Shown here one piece after another: positions 35,935 to 46,289 of a DNA stretch of 64,000 nt. The notes beneath the pieces are model-generated. The model did not search any database, was not told the DNA's origin, and saw only the letters and a program-made list of their open reading frames with translations. The position numbers and the translations under genes are program-made. Source of the stretch: Sphaerolaimus hirsutus (lineage: Eukaryota > Nematoda > Chromadorea > Monhysterida > Sphaerolaimidae); assembly GCA_964036195.1 (NCBI GenBank), contig OZ038460.1, forward strand, positions 19,741,526 to 19,805,525, in the 5' to 3' direction. The number at the start of each line of letters is the position of its first letter. The stretch's first letter is position 1.

Positions 35935-37189
35935 ACACGGAAGCCGTAGTGCTTGCAGCGGGTGCAACCACTGCGGACGGCACAAGGGGACCACCGTACA
36001 CGTTCGTGGCTGCCGCACGTGCCTGCCGTTGCAGCTCCTGCTGCAAAGTGACAGTGTGTGTGTGTGATCAAACTATCAGTTTACATCTACATTTTACATA
36101 ATGGGTAAAAGGTGCTACAGTATGTCTGTCACAGTGTGCAAAGTTACACTGTCATGGCAACATCAGTTTACATCTACTTTTTACATAAGTGGTGAAAACA
36201 GCAACAGTAGTTCACGTTGCGCAAACTTTCACAAAAGTGTACAGTGAGGTAATGCCGGAAAGAGAACGTATACAAATAAAGAAAAAATGACAAACCATTT
36301 TTTTCTCTTTCAATTGCAGCCTTTTCTGGTCTCTGCGCCGCTTCGCCCTGATTCTGTCATTTTCCAACTTTCTCAGCCTTCTTTGCTCCTCCATCGACAA
36401 TTTCTGCTGGCGCGCTCTTTCCTGCTCCTCCAAACGGTCACCGTCAGCGGGGACTTCCGGCTCAGCCGGAGACTCCTGACTCGCGAACAAATCCTGAAAA
36501 GGAACATTGTGTACACTTTTGACACGGTGGAAAGAGAATTCCGCATAGTTGAAACAAATGAAATGTGAGTTTATGAAAAAGCACAGAAGTTTGCTAAATT
36601 AGAGCTGAATTTAGACAAATTTCAAATAAAGAATCAACTGTGTGTGTGTAGAAAAAGTTCAGAAACCCGTACAAATATAAGTAGCAAACCTGCGACAAAA
36701 CCCTGCCAAACGAATGTGCGAGGTGATCGTCAGGGACAAGCACGCGCTGCGGCTCGGAAATGTCGCGCTGAGAACTCTGCGCGGCCTGCCCTCTGGTGCG
36801 CATGTTTGTTCCTCGGCCGCGCACGGGCGGTCCAGTTGGAACGGTCTGAAGTGGGGCAAACGATTTGTAAACATTGGTTGGCTTATCTTGGATTGTAAAT
36901 ATCGCGTTGGCTTGTAAACATTCGCAAATTGTAGATAAATTGGCAGCTGTCCAAAACACACTTGTACTCAAACAAAAATGATAACTAGAAAACGCATGAA
37001 AAGAAATGGTAAGATAACCAAAGAAATCGGATGAGTAACCTGTTCTGGGGGCTGGCTCTCAGTTTTCTGCTTTGGCGGCCGTCCACCTTTGTTTCCATTT
37101 TTGCCTTTGCCGCCATCCGAAGTCGTTTCCGCGGTCGCGGAAACGTTTTGCGATCCGCCGCGCACCATACCACCCAAAGTTCGGACCAT
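24911..37189 (-). CDS. 31-exon cargo gene, unknown function, ~1,575 aa
   Basis: Exons (minus, high to low): 37040-37189, 36690-36845, 36296-36493, 35624-36040, 35431-35565, 35206-35295, 34033-34105, 33819-33964, 33072-33260, 31793-31837, 30405-30530, 29987-30127, 29739-29900, 29474-29626, 29187-29297, 29067-29127, 28780-28986, 28368-28512, 28198-28292, 27926-28118, 27485-27861, 27164-27310, 26919-27095, 26602-26775, 26420-26515, 25917-26198, 25744-25842, 25549-25665, 25398-25478, 25201-25341, 24911-24958. The ATG at 37189 has context AAAATGG; the TGA is followed by AATAAA at 24763-24758. All joins keep frame except exon 15-16, where the boundary is unresolved. No family was recognised. Visible: AT-hook-like GGRPPKQK (residues 35-42), a charged helix EEQRRLRKLENDRIRAKRRR near 137-156, Ala-Pro repeats, acidic and basic patches, six MAQDNAPI-like repeats near 1083-1123, and an acidic C-terminus (DYYEELEDFDD). 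No signal peptide or membrane segment, so probably nuclear or cytosolic (inference). Confidence 0.8.
30540..31790. repeat. Tandem ~300-bp units in intron 10
   Basis: Four to five degenerate units share ACACACTGTTTTTAAC / CACAGTGTGTT hairpins, TGCTTGAAACATGAAAGAT, GGGTTCAAGC and CCCGATCCCCATCCC runs. The last two units have lost the CCCGATCCC part. All of it lies inside intron 30531-31792 of the cargo gene. Confidence 0.85.
31904..32948 (+). CDS. Nested coiled-coil gene, unknown, 201 aa
   Basis: A plus-strand gene inside intron 9 (31838-33071) of the minus-strand cargo gene. Exons 31904-32118, 32448-32589 and 32700-32948 join in frame with GT-AG ends (AACAG|GTGCTT, CACAG|T, AAGCT|GTTAGT, ATGCAG|A). 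TGA at 32946-32948 is followed 84 bases later by AATAAA (33032-33037), still inside the intron. The N-terminal half is Gln/Ser/Pro-rich (QQGQQSSGPYAAQQSQ, then PFPPPPPN). The C-terminal 82 residues lack proline until the end and show heptad spacing (NIVHVNTQVQKLVNTVNQF, LLEHTKLLEKKEKAYEL), a likely coiled coil. An optional 28-bp exon at 32378-32405 also fits phase but would leave a 37-bp intron. No known family; a Myb/SANT domain, the usual second Harbinger protein, is not apparent. Function unknown. Confidence 0.7.
33315..33506. mobile_element. MITE inside giant element, same ends
   Basis: Left ATGCACACGCTAGTTTACTG (CACGCTAGTTTAC at 33324-33336) and right, reversed, ATGCACACACTACTTTACC. It lies within intron 33261-33818 of the cargo gene. 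The ends match those of the 17-kb element, so it could be a non-autonomous relative that was inserted into it. Confidence 0.75.
34250..34680. repeat. 111-bp tandem repeat, intron 6
   Basis: Units start CTAAGAACCAATTAAAATTG at 34351, 34462 and 34573, with a diverged copy before the first; spacing is exactly 111 bp. Decayed copies (TGGAACCCACTTAGACATTTT) continue to about 35160. Because 111 is a multiple of three, both strands show long false open frames. Confidence 0.93.
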
Positions 37190-37440
37190 TTTCGACGCGA
37201 AATCAATCGAACGGTCTATTTTTGACTTTTCCACAAAATTTTCACTTTTTATTTCTTATCTGTGACAGATATGGATTTGTGACAAAAAAAAGTGACACGT
37301 CGTGATACAATTTTATGTTATTCATGGTTACTTTTTTTAATCACATGTTTCATTTCTGGCTATATGCCAGAAATGTCTGGCATATGGCCAGAAATCTGAA
37401 ATATTGATTGACAAAAACTGTCCCCAAAAAACGTTTCAAA
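37190..37440. promoter_or_regulatory. Divergent promoter of transposase and cargo gene
   Basis: The 251 bp between the two ATGs contains no coding sequence. It holds three spaced (T/A)GTGACA heptamers (37261-37267, 37278-37284, 37291-37297) and the 19-bp inverted repeat at 37352-37395. Shared control of both genes is inferred from the arrangement. Confidence 0.7.
37352..37395. promoter_or_regulatory. 19-bp inverted repeat, candidate operator
   Basis: Left arm ATTTCTGGCTATATGCCAG (37352-37370) and right arm 37377-37395 are reverse complements at 18 of 19 positions, with spacer AAATGT. It lies 46 bp before the transposase ATG. Each arm is itself near-palindromic (CTGGC..GCCAG). It could be a binding site for the transposase or a partner, or a hairpin in the 5' leader. 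Confidence 0.75.
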
Positions 37441-39931
37441 ATGGCGCACGATGAATCCGTTTTGGGACAAATGCAAAGAATGAACGAAGCGCTAGAGCGG
37501 AATTTGGATGGAACTGCGCCACTAACGCACAATCAGAAGAGACAAATATTAGCCGCTTTTTTGGCAGTCGGGAACACATTGTTTTCGTATGATGTGGACA
37601 ACGACGACGAAGAACAAGAGCAGGAACAGCAGAATGCCGCGCATGAACAGGGTGATCAGGGCAGGAAAAAGTACATGACACCGTATTTACTAGAAAGGGC
37701 GCGCTCCAGGGGCAATTACTGGCGAGCTGTTATTGCTGGCAAGAACACCGATCCAGCATGGTTTTACAAACTGTGCAGGGTTTGTTGTTTCACAATTTCT
37801 GTTATTTACGTAAAATATACAGACGTATATAACATCACTTACTGTGTTGTGACGTTTTCATGTTATTGTTTACAACAACATTGCAATCGAACAGTAAACT
37901 GATATGTATGAATGAACTCAGTTTACCGATAACGTTCACAATGATTACAAATTAATTACAGCTGTGGCCAACTGAATTCGAACAGCTGCACGCGATGCTT
38001 ACAGCTGTCGACCCTGAAACTGGTGAACAGTACCTGAGAACACGAGATGAAAGAAGACACATCGCTGTAGTGACAACAGAAATGCGACTGTTTTACTTTC
38101 TGTATACATGCGCAAACGGCCGGGAAGTTGAAGATTGTGCCGACCAGTCACAGGTGATACCATTTTTCATGCTTTTAGATTGCTTTATAGTTCATTGTAT
38201 TTTGGAAAAACATTTACAGATTTCCGGCGCTACGATTAGAACGATTATTGACGAAGTGTCCACCAGAATAGTGAAAGTTTTGAAGGACCACTTGAAACCT
38301 ATGGGGAGTGATTTAGGGCAAATGAAAGATTTCGCGCAGCAATACTGGAAACTGTGGCAGATGCCGAACTGTGTGGGGAGTCTGGATGGCAAACACATCC
38401 GTATTCGCAAACCCGCTGGTAAGTACATATCATTTTACGCATTCTATTTTTGCCCTCATGTGTGTTGTTTCCAGTAAACATAAACATGGTGAGTCGTATG
38501 CAACGTCACGGTAAACTAAGCGTCGCATTTGCGACGCTTGCGACGCTTGCGACGCGTGCGTCGCCTTCAATCAGAAATAGTCGCCAGTTTACCAAGGTTG
38601 CAAATTTTTTTGTGAAAACGTCGCTTTTCGTCGCATTTTGCGTCGCAAATGTCGCAAAATCGTCGCTTTTGCTTGAGTTTAACCGCAACCCCCACCGATT
38701 TCAAAGTAACTTCATTTGGGTCATGGGAATGTTGTGCAAATGATTTTTGGATGTACTTGTAGAGAAAAAAATTGCGCTTCTTCTGACGTACCTGGCTTCT
38801 CATAAAAGTTATCTAAAAAAAAGTTATGATTTTTTTTAAAAAAGGGCTAAATTGCGCGACGAAATGGCGACGGTCTGGCGACGGTCTGGCGACTGTAGAA
38901 AAATGACTAAATTCACAGTGATGGGAAACTGTGCAGTGAGGTGGAAATATTTACAGTTACAAAAGTAAATGAAAAACGCCTTGCAGAGGGTGGAACGAGG
39001 TACTGGTGCTACAAGGGCTTCTCGTCGATTATACTGTTCATCAGCGCCAGCGCGGATTTGAAAATTCAGTACGTGGACATCGGTATGCCGGGGTCACAAG
39101 CAGATGGTGCTGTGCTGATCACGTCTGATTTCGGGCAGGATTTGATGTGAGTTTACATCCTTTTTGACATGTTCCAATGAGGTGCTATACATTTACACAT
39201 GATAAAAGTGATACATTTACACAGACATGGCAGAATGCTGATGGCGCCACCCTGCTTGCTGCCCGGTGCAGATGCCAACGAACCTGCAAATACCATTCTG
39301 AGTTATTTTGTGGGTGATCAAGCGTTCGCGTTGCGCAAGTGGTGTATGGTGCCATATGCGCTGCATGCAGATGACAGCCAGCGACACTTCAACTATCGGT
39401 GTGTTTGAATATTCTGAAAGAAGCGTTGTTCGGTTAAACTGAAATCTAAATTTGACTGCAACTACTGCAGCTTATCCCGAGCTAGGCGCACTGTCGAATG
39501 CGTCTTTGGTATTTTGGCCAGCAGATGGCGCATACTGCTGACCTGTATCGCGATGGAACCGCCACGCGTACAAAGACTGGTTATGGCCTGTTGCCACCTG
39601 CACAATTGGCTGCGTGATATCCGCGGGGAAAGTGCTGCCAACCAATTTTATGAAAATGGCGATGAAAAACCACAAGACGACCCGAACAACACTGTTGAGC
39701 AAAATGTAAGTTTACCTTGCATATTCACTGTTACAATTCAACATCACATAAATTCATTCCCATACACAGCTGCAGTGGCGACCAGTGTACGACAACATGG
39801 ATACGATCGATAACGTGCCAATCCGAAGGGACGTTGACGAAAGAGATGTGCGCCCCATCAGGGATGCAATCAAGGAGTGGATGATGACAGACGCCGGTCG
39901 TGTTCCGTGGGTGAATCCCGCTGACTGCTGA
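37441..39931 (+). CDS. PIF/Harbinger (DDE_Tnp_4-like) transposase
   Basis: Seven exons (37441-37779, 37962-38153, 38220-38418, 38987-39146, 39225-39398, 39471-39705, 39770-39931) join with matching phases into 486 residues, ATG to TGA, without any stop or frameshift. Start context is CAAAATGG. The catalytic region follows the Harbinger pattern: first Asp in CVGSLDGKHIRI (D233), second in YVDIGMPGSQADG (D283), then FVGDQAFAL, and Glu in LSRARRTVECVFGIL (E364) followed by SRWRIL. A helix ISGATIRTIIDEV before the first Asp fits the family's helix-turn-helix. Harbinger transposases cut and paste DNA in the nucleus, usually with a helper DNA-binding protein. Intron 3 (38419-38986) contains a TTGCGACGC-rich inverted element. 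The gene looks intact and could still be active, or be a domesticated HARBI1-like gene; the flanking repeats favour a transposon. Confidence 0.93.
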
Positions 39932-40765
39932 ATTTGCAACTACGTTGAATATAAAAATCAAACTGAAATATTTCCGTTGCAGTGGCAGTTAGCATTAAAG
40001 TGGCACTGGAATGGTAAACTGATGTAACAAATACAAAAAATTCATTTTCATGCTATCTGCTACAGCTACACTTCATTTTTCGATTGCAACCGGTTATAAT
40101 GGTTGTTATGTCGTACACTGTCATTGAATGGACAATTTTCATTCACTATTTGATTTTTGGCTGATTTTTTCTTTTTTAATTGTGATTAAATCATAATTCG
40201 CAAAGTCTTTCGTTTCACGCCACGAAAAATTGTGTGATGTGTGCAGCTAATGTTCCTCTTTCATGTGTGATTTTTTTTTCCGGATTCGGGCTTTCCGTTC
40301 ATGTGCTAGTGATTTATTTGCGTTTAATTGAAATAAAATCATAAAAAATCGAAAGTTTATATTTCATGTCCGCTGTGTACACCAATCGATAGCGCAATGA
40401 AAAGTGATAATTTAGAACGTTTCAATAAACAAAAAAACGTAACAGGTGATTTTATAAAAATTTATTTCCACAAAAAAATGATAAATTCAATAAAAAATCC
40501 AATGTTGCACTTAAAAATATTTTAAAAATTTTGACAACATCTACACAACGTACTGTACACGATGACGCAAAAAAATTGCATAAACTATGCTCCGTTCTTC
40601 CACAATTAAAGAAATTAGAAATTTATGTTTACAGCGTAAATTCACATCACTGGCAAACTTGAAAAAAATAAAGATGGCGGCCTAAACTCCGCCCACTTTT
40701 ACTATGCGTGAATTTAGCCGGTAAACTAAAAAATTGAGTTTACCACCAGTAAACTGAAAACGCCA

Positions 40766-40778
40766 GTAAACTAGTGTG
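40766..40778 (-). repeat. Right terminal inverted repeat
   Basis: Minus strand CACACTAGTTTAC, identical to 6673-6685. The 60 bases inside it contain GTAAAC/GTTTAC four times, including the inverted pair GGTAAACT..AGTTTACC (40719-40744). Confidence 0.65.
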
Positions 40779-40780
40779 CA

Positions 40781-41510
40781 TGGGGCCAATACAGAGTATC
40801 TGGACAATATTTGTTTGATGGACAACTGTTCGATGTTTGATGTTTGATGTACGTAGGACTACAGGGTGATTTTTGCACACATAGTTCTAAGCACTAGGTA
40901 ATGGCGTGGCACCAGGACCAGACATCAAAATTGGCCCAGTGCCAGTGCCAGCACCAGCCGCTTTTGTACTGGGTGCCATGAAAAAGTGTCACAGTAGAAT
41001 AACTCCAAGCACAACAGCACATGGCTGTATTTGTTGTGGTGCTTGTCCAGGAGCCAGTGTCCAGATCAGGCTGTCCGGGAGGGGCACATACGTATGTGCC
41101 CCTGCATGTGCCCGGTATGTATGTTCCCCATATTTGGGAACATACATGTGATCAAATCAATGTATGTTTCCAGCTTCGGGCACATGCAACTTTTGAAAAA
41201 AGTGCATGTGCCCGCGCTTGGAAACATACACACATGTATGTTCCCGAAGATTTTGGGCACATACATTTGAGAAAAACGTGTATGTGCCCAGTTTGGGGAC
41301 CATACACAGAGAATTTTTTTTGCATGTTTCCAAATTGGGGAACATGCAACAGCAAATTATTTTGTGTTGATTCTATTCTATTGGCCGTTCAATTGGCTGC
41401 TGCTGTTCTGTTGTTATTAGTAGACGCAATCGATAAGCGATTAGGTGGCGCTAATCATTACGAGTCAAGTATACTCGGCGGTCAGCACACCTAGTATGAA
41501 AATCTAGCAT
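40781..41510. repeat. TGGCGCC-type fragment and GTATGTGCCC repeat
   Basis: A GGCACCAGG/CCAGTGCC-rich block lies at about 40905-40985. From about 41050 to 41350 is a repeat made of alternating TATGTTCCC..GGGAACATACA and TATGTGCCC..GGGCACATAC hairpins, opening with CAGGCTGTCCGGGAGGGG. The same element is present in opposite orientation at 44790-45065. Long open frames on both strands come from these palindromes. Confidence 0.8.
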
Positions 41511-41739
41511 AATTTGATGAATAAAATGTTTTGATAAATTTTGAAATCAATTTTTCTATAGTAAAAACGAAATATTATGATGAAAAAACTGTAAAATATT
41601 GGTTCATTATTCAGACGGGTTATAGTATGTTTCATATTGAGTGTGATGTCTGCCGAGTATACACAAAAACTAATGATTAGTGTTTAAACCACCGTGGATA
41701 TGCTATGGTCAATCAAAGGCATACAAACGCCCCGCCCCT

Positions 41740-42390
41740 CCCGCAATAGCATTGTGTACACTGGTAAATCACCAAAATTTGGCAAACGAATAAATATGTT
41801 TTTGACACATTTGAGTTTACCATAATGTCTGTGAAAGTCTGCCTTTTGATCAAGAATAATTCATTGTGGTAAACTCAAATGTGTTCAAAACGGATTTCTG
41901 AGTTTCCCAAATTTCAGTGGTGTATAGTTTGTGTTCACATTTTCAGCCGCACATCTATAGCGGCCCTTGTACTGTGTGGAGGTATTTAGAAAAGAAATCG
42001 ATTTGTACAAACATGCCCCCCACCAAGTATATATTCATTCAATGCGTTGATCTGGATCTTCACATTTCAGTCTCTGAATCTTGTCTCTAATCTTTGGGTT
42101 GCATAATTATCTAATTATTTGTTCACAGTGAGATATGGATAATTAATGTTGTGTTAATTGTGCAATTAAATAATTGTAGTGAAATTCAAAGATAGGCACT
42201 GCGCACACTAGTAAAACACTAAAATTTGGGAAACTCATAAATCCATTTTTTGACCCATTAGAGTTTACCGGTATGAGGAACCGTTAGCCACTGTTATCAA
42301 AAACCATTCATTCTGCAAAAATTCGAATTTGTTGAAAACAAACAAATGAGTTTCCCAATTAGGATGGTGTGCTAGTCAGCTTGGACACAA
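41740..42390. repeat. Two decayed CACACTAG-type MITEs
   Basis: 41752-41940 and 42190-42380 each start near GTACACTGGTAAA or GCACACTAGTAAAAC, carry inverted GAGTTTACC / GGTAAACTC blocks, and end near TTTCCCAA..GGTGT. They are related to each other and loosely to the elements at 1.3 and 6.67 kb. Confidence 0.55.
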
Positions 42391-42605
42391 AGAGTGGACT
42401 GCAGTGAAAAAATATTAGTGAAATTGCACTATGAATGCTTTTGCGGCCATCTTCTTTGATAAAAAAGTGTCGCGATCCACATGCCACCTTCTCCATGTAA
42501 ATGACAATCCACATTACTAGATGCAATTTGGCAATGTTGCCAGCATCAGCGCTATTTTATTTATTTATTTGAGCTTTGAGCGTTTGTAACATTTCCAGCT
42601 GTTTT

Positions 42606-42861
42606 AATATACTCCGATTACTTTACACCCTGCACGCGTGGTTCCCGCTGGAGGTGTGCCAACGATGGTTAACGCGTTCGAGTTTCATAGAAAGATGACA
42701 AAATTGATTGTTGTTATAATGTTATTCATTAACGTATTCACATTGATGAATTTTTTTCATATTTTTACGGAAATCGCATGATTGAATAATCATTGGCACG
42801 CTTCCAACAGGAGACTTAAATCAGTGCGAGGGCAGAGTATCACGTACGCCAAGTATATGTA
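42606..42861. repeat. Dispersed 250-bp repeat, copy 1
   Basis: TACTCCGATTACTTTACACC through ATCACGTACGCC is about 95 percent identical to 51901-52142, including ACCCTGCACGCGTGGTTCCC. Both copies hold a short plus-strand open frame (MVNA.EFH.KMTKLIVVIML). The origin is unknown. Confidence 0.85.
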
Positions 42862-42869
42862 CCCTTTAC

Positions 42870-43700
42870 AATATACTTTTTGACTATCTGAGTGTTGGCC
42901 AATCTTGTAAATATTTACATGGTGTCCCAAAATGCAACAGTGACAAAGATTAGTTTTTGGTCATTTTTTCAAAAACTTGATGTTTAAGTAGAAAATTCAA
43001 AAACAGTTTTTATTTATTTTTGAATAACTGCAACAGTCTTCAAAATTATTTCAATTGCTCAAAATTATGTAAATACTAGTCCACACTATCAGTGGGCCAA
43101 CTGGTAAAGTCATTGGCACAATCAAATGCACCAACATTTTACAGGGTGGTTCACATATTCTAAACTTCATGTGTTTTTGTGCAGACTAAGTTAAGTTTTT
43201 TTGTAGTGTCTAATGTTAAATTTCATTCTTATTAACTAAAATGAGTTTATTAATTCACATTTAATTTACAATTTTAGCAACAAAAAATACCTTTTCTGTA
43301 CACGTTTTTGAACCATTTTATCATTATGGGAAAAGTATTGGTGCAATTTTCGGCTGGTAACAAATTACGATTGAAAACATTATTTGGGCCACCATGCATG
43401 TACAAGCCATAGCGGCAGGACTCAAAGTAAATATGTTTTGAGATTTTTGTTGTACTGGATCACACAGAGTGCTATTAGAGTGCCATGGTGCAATTAGGTA
43501 CGTATTTACACCTGATTTAAGCACTTATGGAGAATTGGCTAAAGAATATAAATATATTTGTTTGTTGATCGTAAATCTATGTTCCCGCTGATCACTACAT
43601 AAGTGTAATTTATTAAGTGAAGTGTAATTAAGTCATTTACTTTACAAATTTTCAAATGTTTGTTTGCCATCATTAGGTACCGTTTTTTTCATCTTACAAT
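42870..43700. other. Intergenic, no gene seen
   Basis: AT-rich sequence without a supported exon. Confidence 0.4.
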
Positions 43701-43719
43701 TGGAGCTGGTCCCGGCAAA

Positions 43720-44610
43720 CATAGAGAGTAGTGCAGCGCGGTGGCGGATAACACAAAGGTGTCACACAGCTTTGTGAATATACCGCAGCCAGCATGATTG
43801 CACTGAACACATGCAGCTGATAAAAGGCGGCGGCCGCAAGTTTGCATGTGCTTAGCGCCGTCGCGCTGGCTGCAGTGGCGTCGGCATGTTCACAGAGCTG
43901 TGCGGCAACCCTTGAGCTCCTTTGTGTTTGCCGACACGGTGCTGCACCGCCCTGTGAATAAGGCAAAAAACATTTGAGGCGGCAAACAACATTTGAGGCG
44001 TCGACTGCTCCCATACATATTGAGTTAAGGGTGAGAATTTGACACTATATACCATATTTATTGTATTTCCTGTATTTCCATACATGACAAAAGTTGCTGT
44101 TTGTGAGCCGGGAACATTGTTGCAATTTCTACATACGTCATATGGCGAAATCATACCCCCCCCCCCCTCGAATAAAACCCCTGGGATACTTTACGATAAA
44201 CAGTGAGTGCCCCTATTTCAAACTTCTTCCCCCTTTTAAGACTTCTTGCCGCTTTTAAGATACCTATAGTCGGCGGACATCACACTTAGGTAGCATGGAA
44301 ATTTACCATAACCCACCTGAATAATGAACAAAGAATTATAAAGTTTTTACATGATTATATTTTGTTTTCACTGTTGCAGCAGCCATCGGCTGCAGCAAAA
44401 TCACAGAGCAATGCGAAAGTGGCGGCGAATACAAAGCTGCCGCTAATTCGCCGCGCAGCTCTGTGAACTGGCCGACGCTACTGCAGCAGGCTTAATGGCG
44501 CTGAGCACATGCAGACCTGTCACTGATGCATTTTACCAGTGTGTTAGCACTGCCGCGCTGGCTGCAGTAGCGTCGGCAAGTTCACAGAGCTGCGCGGCGA
44601 CTGGGTGTGT
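43720..44610. repeat. GCTGCAGT/GCGTCGGCA inverted repeats
   Basis: Two related GC-rich blocks (43720-43920 and 44380-44610) are built on GGCTGCAGTRGCGTCGGCA, TTCACAGAGCTGYGCGGC and their complements, separated by C-run and TACGATAAA sequence. The second block is close to a full foldback. No coding sequence was accepted. Confidence 0.7.
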
Positions 44611-44789
44611 TTGTCTGAAACATGTCTGTTTGATCTCCCATTGATCTCCCATTGTTCACATGCCGATGTTCTTAATTTTGGGCTGCTGAAATAAGTGCCG
44701 AAATTATCGCACTGACATCACACATAAAAGGGCACCTGTGTCAAAAGTGTCAAAAGTCATGTAAATTGCTCTGAAATCTGTGTTCAGGA

Positions 44790-45065
44790 TCACCCATGCA
44801 CAACAATTGTGCATGTGCCCGGTACAGGGAACATACAGTCTTTTAAAAACATGTATGTTCCCGCGTCTGGGAAACATACACGCGCTTGCGCGCATGCATG
44901 TGCCCAGCCGCGGGAACATACAAACATGCATGTAACCCATGGTTTGGGCACATACAAACTGTAAACAAATGTATGTTTCCAAGTTTTGGGCACATACAAA
45001 TTTGTATGTGCCCAGTGTACCCCAGTTTGTATGTGCCCCTCCCGGACAGCCTGGTCCAGATGCTT
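44790..45065. repeat. GTATGTGCCC repeat, inverted copy
   Basis: Reverse orientation of the 41050-41350 element, ending CCCCTCCCGGACAGCCTGG. Contains the same alternation of ATGTTCCC and TGTGCCC hairpins. Confidence 0.85.
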
Positions 45066-45321
45066 TTGCATCATTGTTATTGATGCAAAGAATACATAAA
45101 TCCAAAATAAAATACCTCGTTTTTCCAGCACACTCGTTTTGGATCAACGCATATGAATTTCACAAATGGCACATACGGATATCTCAGCATTGGTTATATT
45201 TATAAATTTTTTCATGTTTTTCATACTATCAGATTACAGTTATGAATGTATCAAAAGTGTTCAATCAAAGTCGCTCAAAAAATTCTGTGCAAATATTAAA
45301 CTTTCCCTTGCACAATTTCAG

Positions 45322-45399
45322 GTGCCCCAGGAGAAGATCAAAATCATTTCTGGCGGTTTTCCAGAGATCAGCTTATGGTCGGAACTGATTTCCCTGTGA
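45322..45399 (+). CDS. Possible terminal exon of secreted gene
   Basis: After the acceptor CACAATTTCAG, 25 residues (VPQEKIKIISGGF...) run to TGA, then TTCTCATTAAATG. It begins with GTG in phase 0 exactly like the last exon of the PAN-lectin gene at 51276. It could be the end of the lectin gene interrupted by the 17-kb element (22864-23333), but no exon links them. Confidence 0.35.
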   Translation: MPQEKIKIISGGFPEISLWSELISL

Positions 45400-46108
45400 A
45401 TTATTTTGATGAGTGAGCTTTCTGTGAATCTTCTCATTAAATGTTTCTATACTTCAAATTCTGCAAAATGGCTAGTGTTACAGCCAACTATTTGATCAAA
45501 AATTGTCACTATGCATGTGAATAAGTGTTGTTGTTAAAAATCAAGCAAGCATAGCATGATAACACCATTGAACACAAAACTGCATAAATAGGTTCATGTG
45601 GCCATGCCTGTGCTCACTAAAACCACTTCACCCAAGATAGGTAAATATGAGTTTGAGCCATGTAATAAAACCAAAATTGCTGGCATTTTATTCAGTACAG
45701 TTGATTTGGTTCTACAATATATAAAATAACAGAATGTTTCATTTGGTTCCAATGATTTGGGTCATATTTCTACACCCCATGGGGATGTAGAAGTTTGTTG
45801 CTTATTCTTCCCCACTTATTTTATTTTCCGCACTAATTTTTTTTCTCCACTTAACAATTGGCTCAAAAGACCATTTTTCACTTCAGTTGGTCGATTTGAA
45901 AGCGAAATCCATCAGTGAAAGCGAAACCTAACCAATACAACCTGAATTTCACAATATAGAGAAAAAATGGGATGGGATCTTCTGTCAAATTTTAAGTTCT
46001 CATTTACTTCTGGTCCATTTGAGACAACTGAAAATTGTTAACAGAAGTATTATACTATTTTCCTGTACTCAGACTGCAAACTCTTCTCAATCTGAACTAT
46101 AACTTTTC

Positions 46109-46289
46109 TTGTGTGTGGGTAAGTGTTGTGAGTCTCAAAACGAAAACACCACTCACAGTGTATCAAAGTTTCTACACTCAATGACGCCAGGTGTCTGCAA
46201 GTCTTACCAGTATGCCAAACCTTATGTATTAGATGGTCAAAATCACTGCGATTCTGGACTGTCCGGCCATGCTGTGATGTGTGAAAAAG
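46109..46289 (+). CDS. Possible upstream exon of PAN-lectin gene
   Basis: An open stretch ends GVCKSYQYAKPYVLDGQNHC..GHAVMCEK at the donor AAAG|GTGGGT in phase 1, which matches the phase of the next exon at 47118. Several cysteines suggest a secreted domain. The acceptor is not clear; the frame is open only from about 46109. Confidence 0.45.

Larger units (their letters stand above)
23541..40780. mobile_element. Giant PIF/Harbinger-type element with cargo genes
   Basis: About 17.2 kb bounded by matching 13-bp inverted ends: CACGCTAGTTTAC at 23545-23557 and CACACTAGTTTAC (minus) at 40766-40778. It holds an intact Harbinger transposase, a divergent 31-exon gene and a third gene nested in an intron. 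Both ends carry four GTTTAC/GTAAAC motifs within about 110 bp, and by eye there are roughly 55 of these 6-mers in the region, against about 12 expected from base composition. A MITE with the same ends lies inside at 33.3 kb and another at 6.67 kb. I could not find a 3-bp target duplication of the usual Harbinger kind, so the outermost base of each end is uncertain. The alternative is a Harbinger transposase gene that happens to sit beside an unrelated host gene. Confidence 0.65.

Noticed and set aside
35648-36101. Plus-strand and alternative-frame open frames over cargo exon 4
   Set aside because: Shadows of the GC-rich Ala-Pro coding exon on the minus strand, whose frame is fixed by both splice phases.
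23541-40780. 3-bp Harbinger target-site duplication
   Set aside because: I compared the flanks for several possible end positions and found no matching trinucleotide, so none is claimed.
40906-41494. 157-residue Cys-rich plus-strand frame
   Set aside because: Cysteines come from repeated TGTGCCC hairpins and both strands are equally open.
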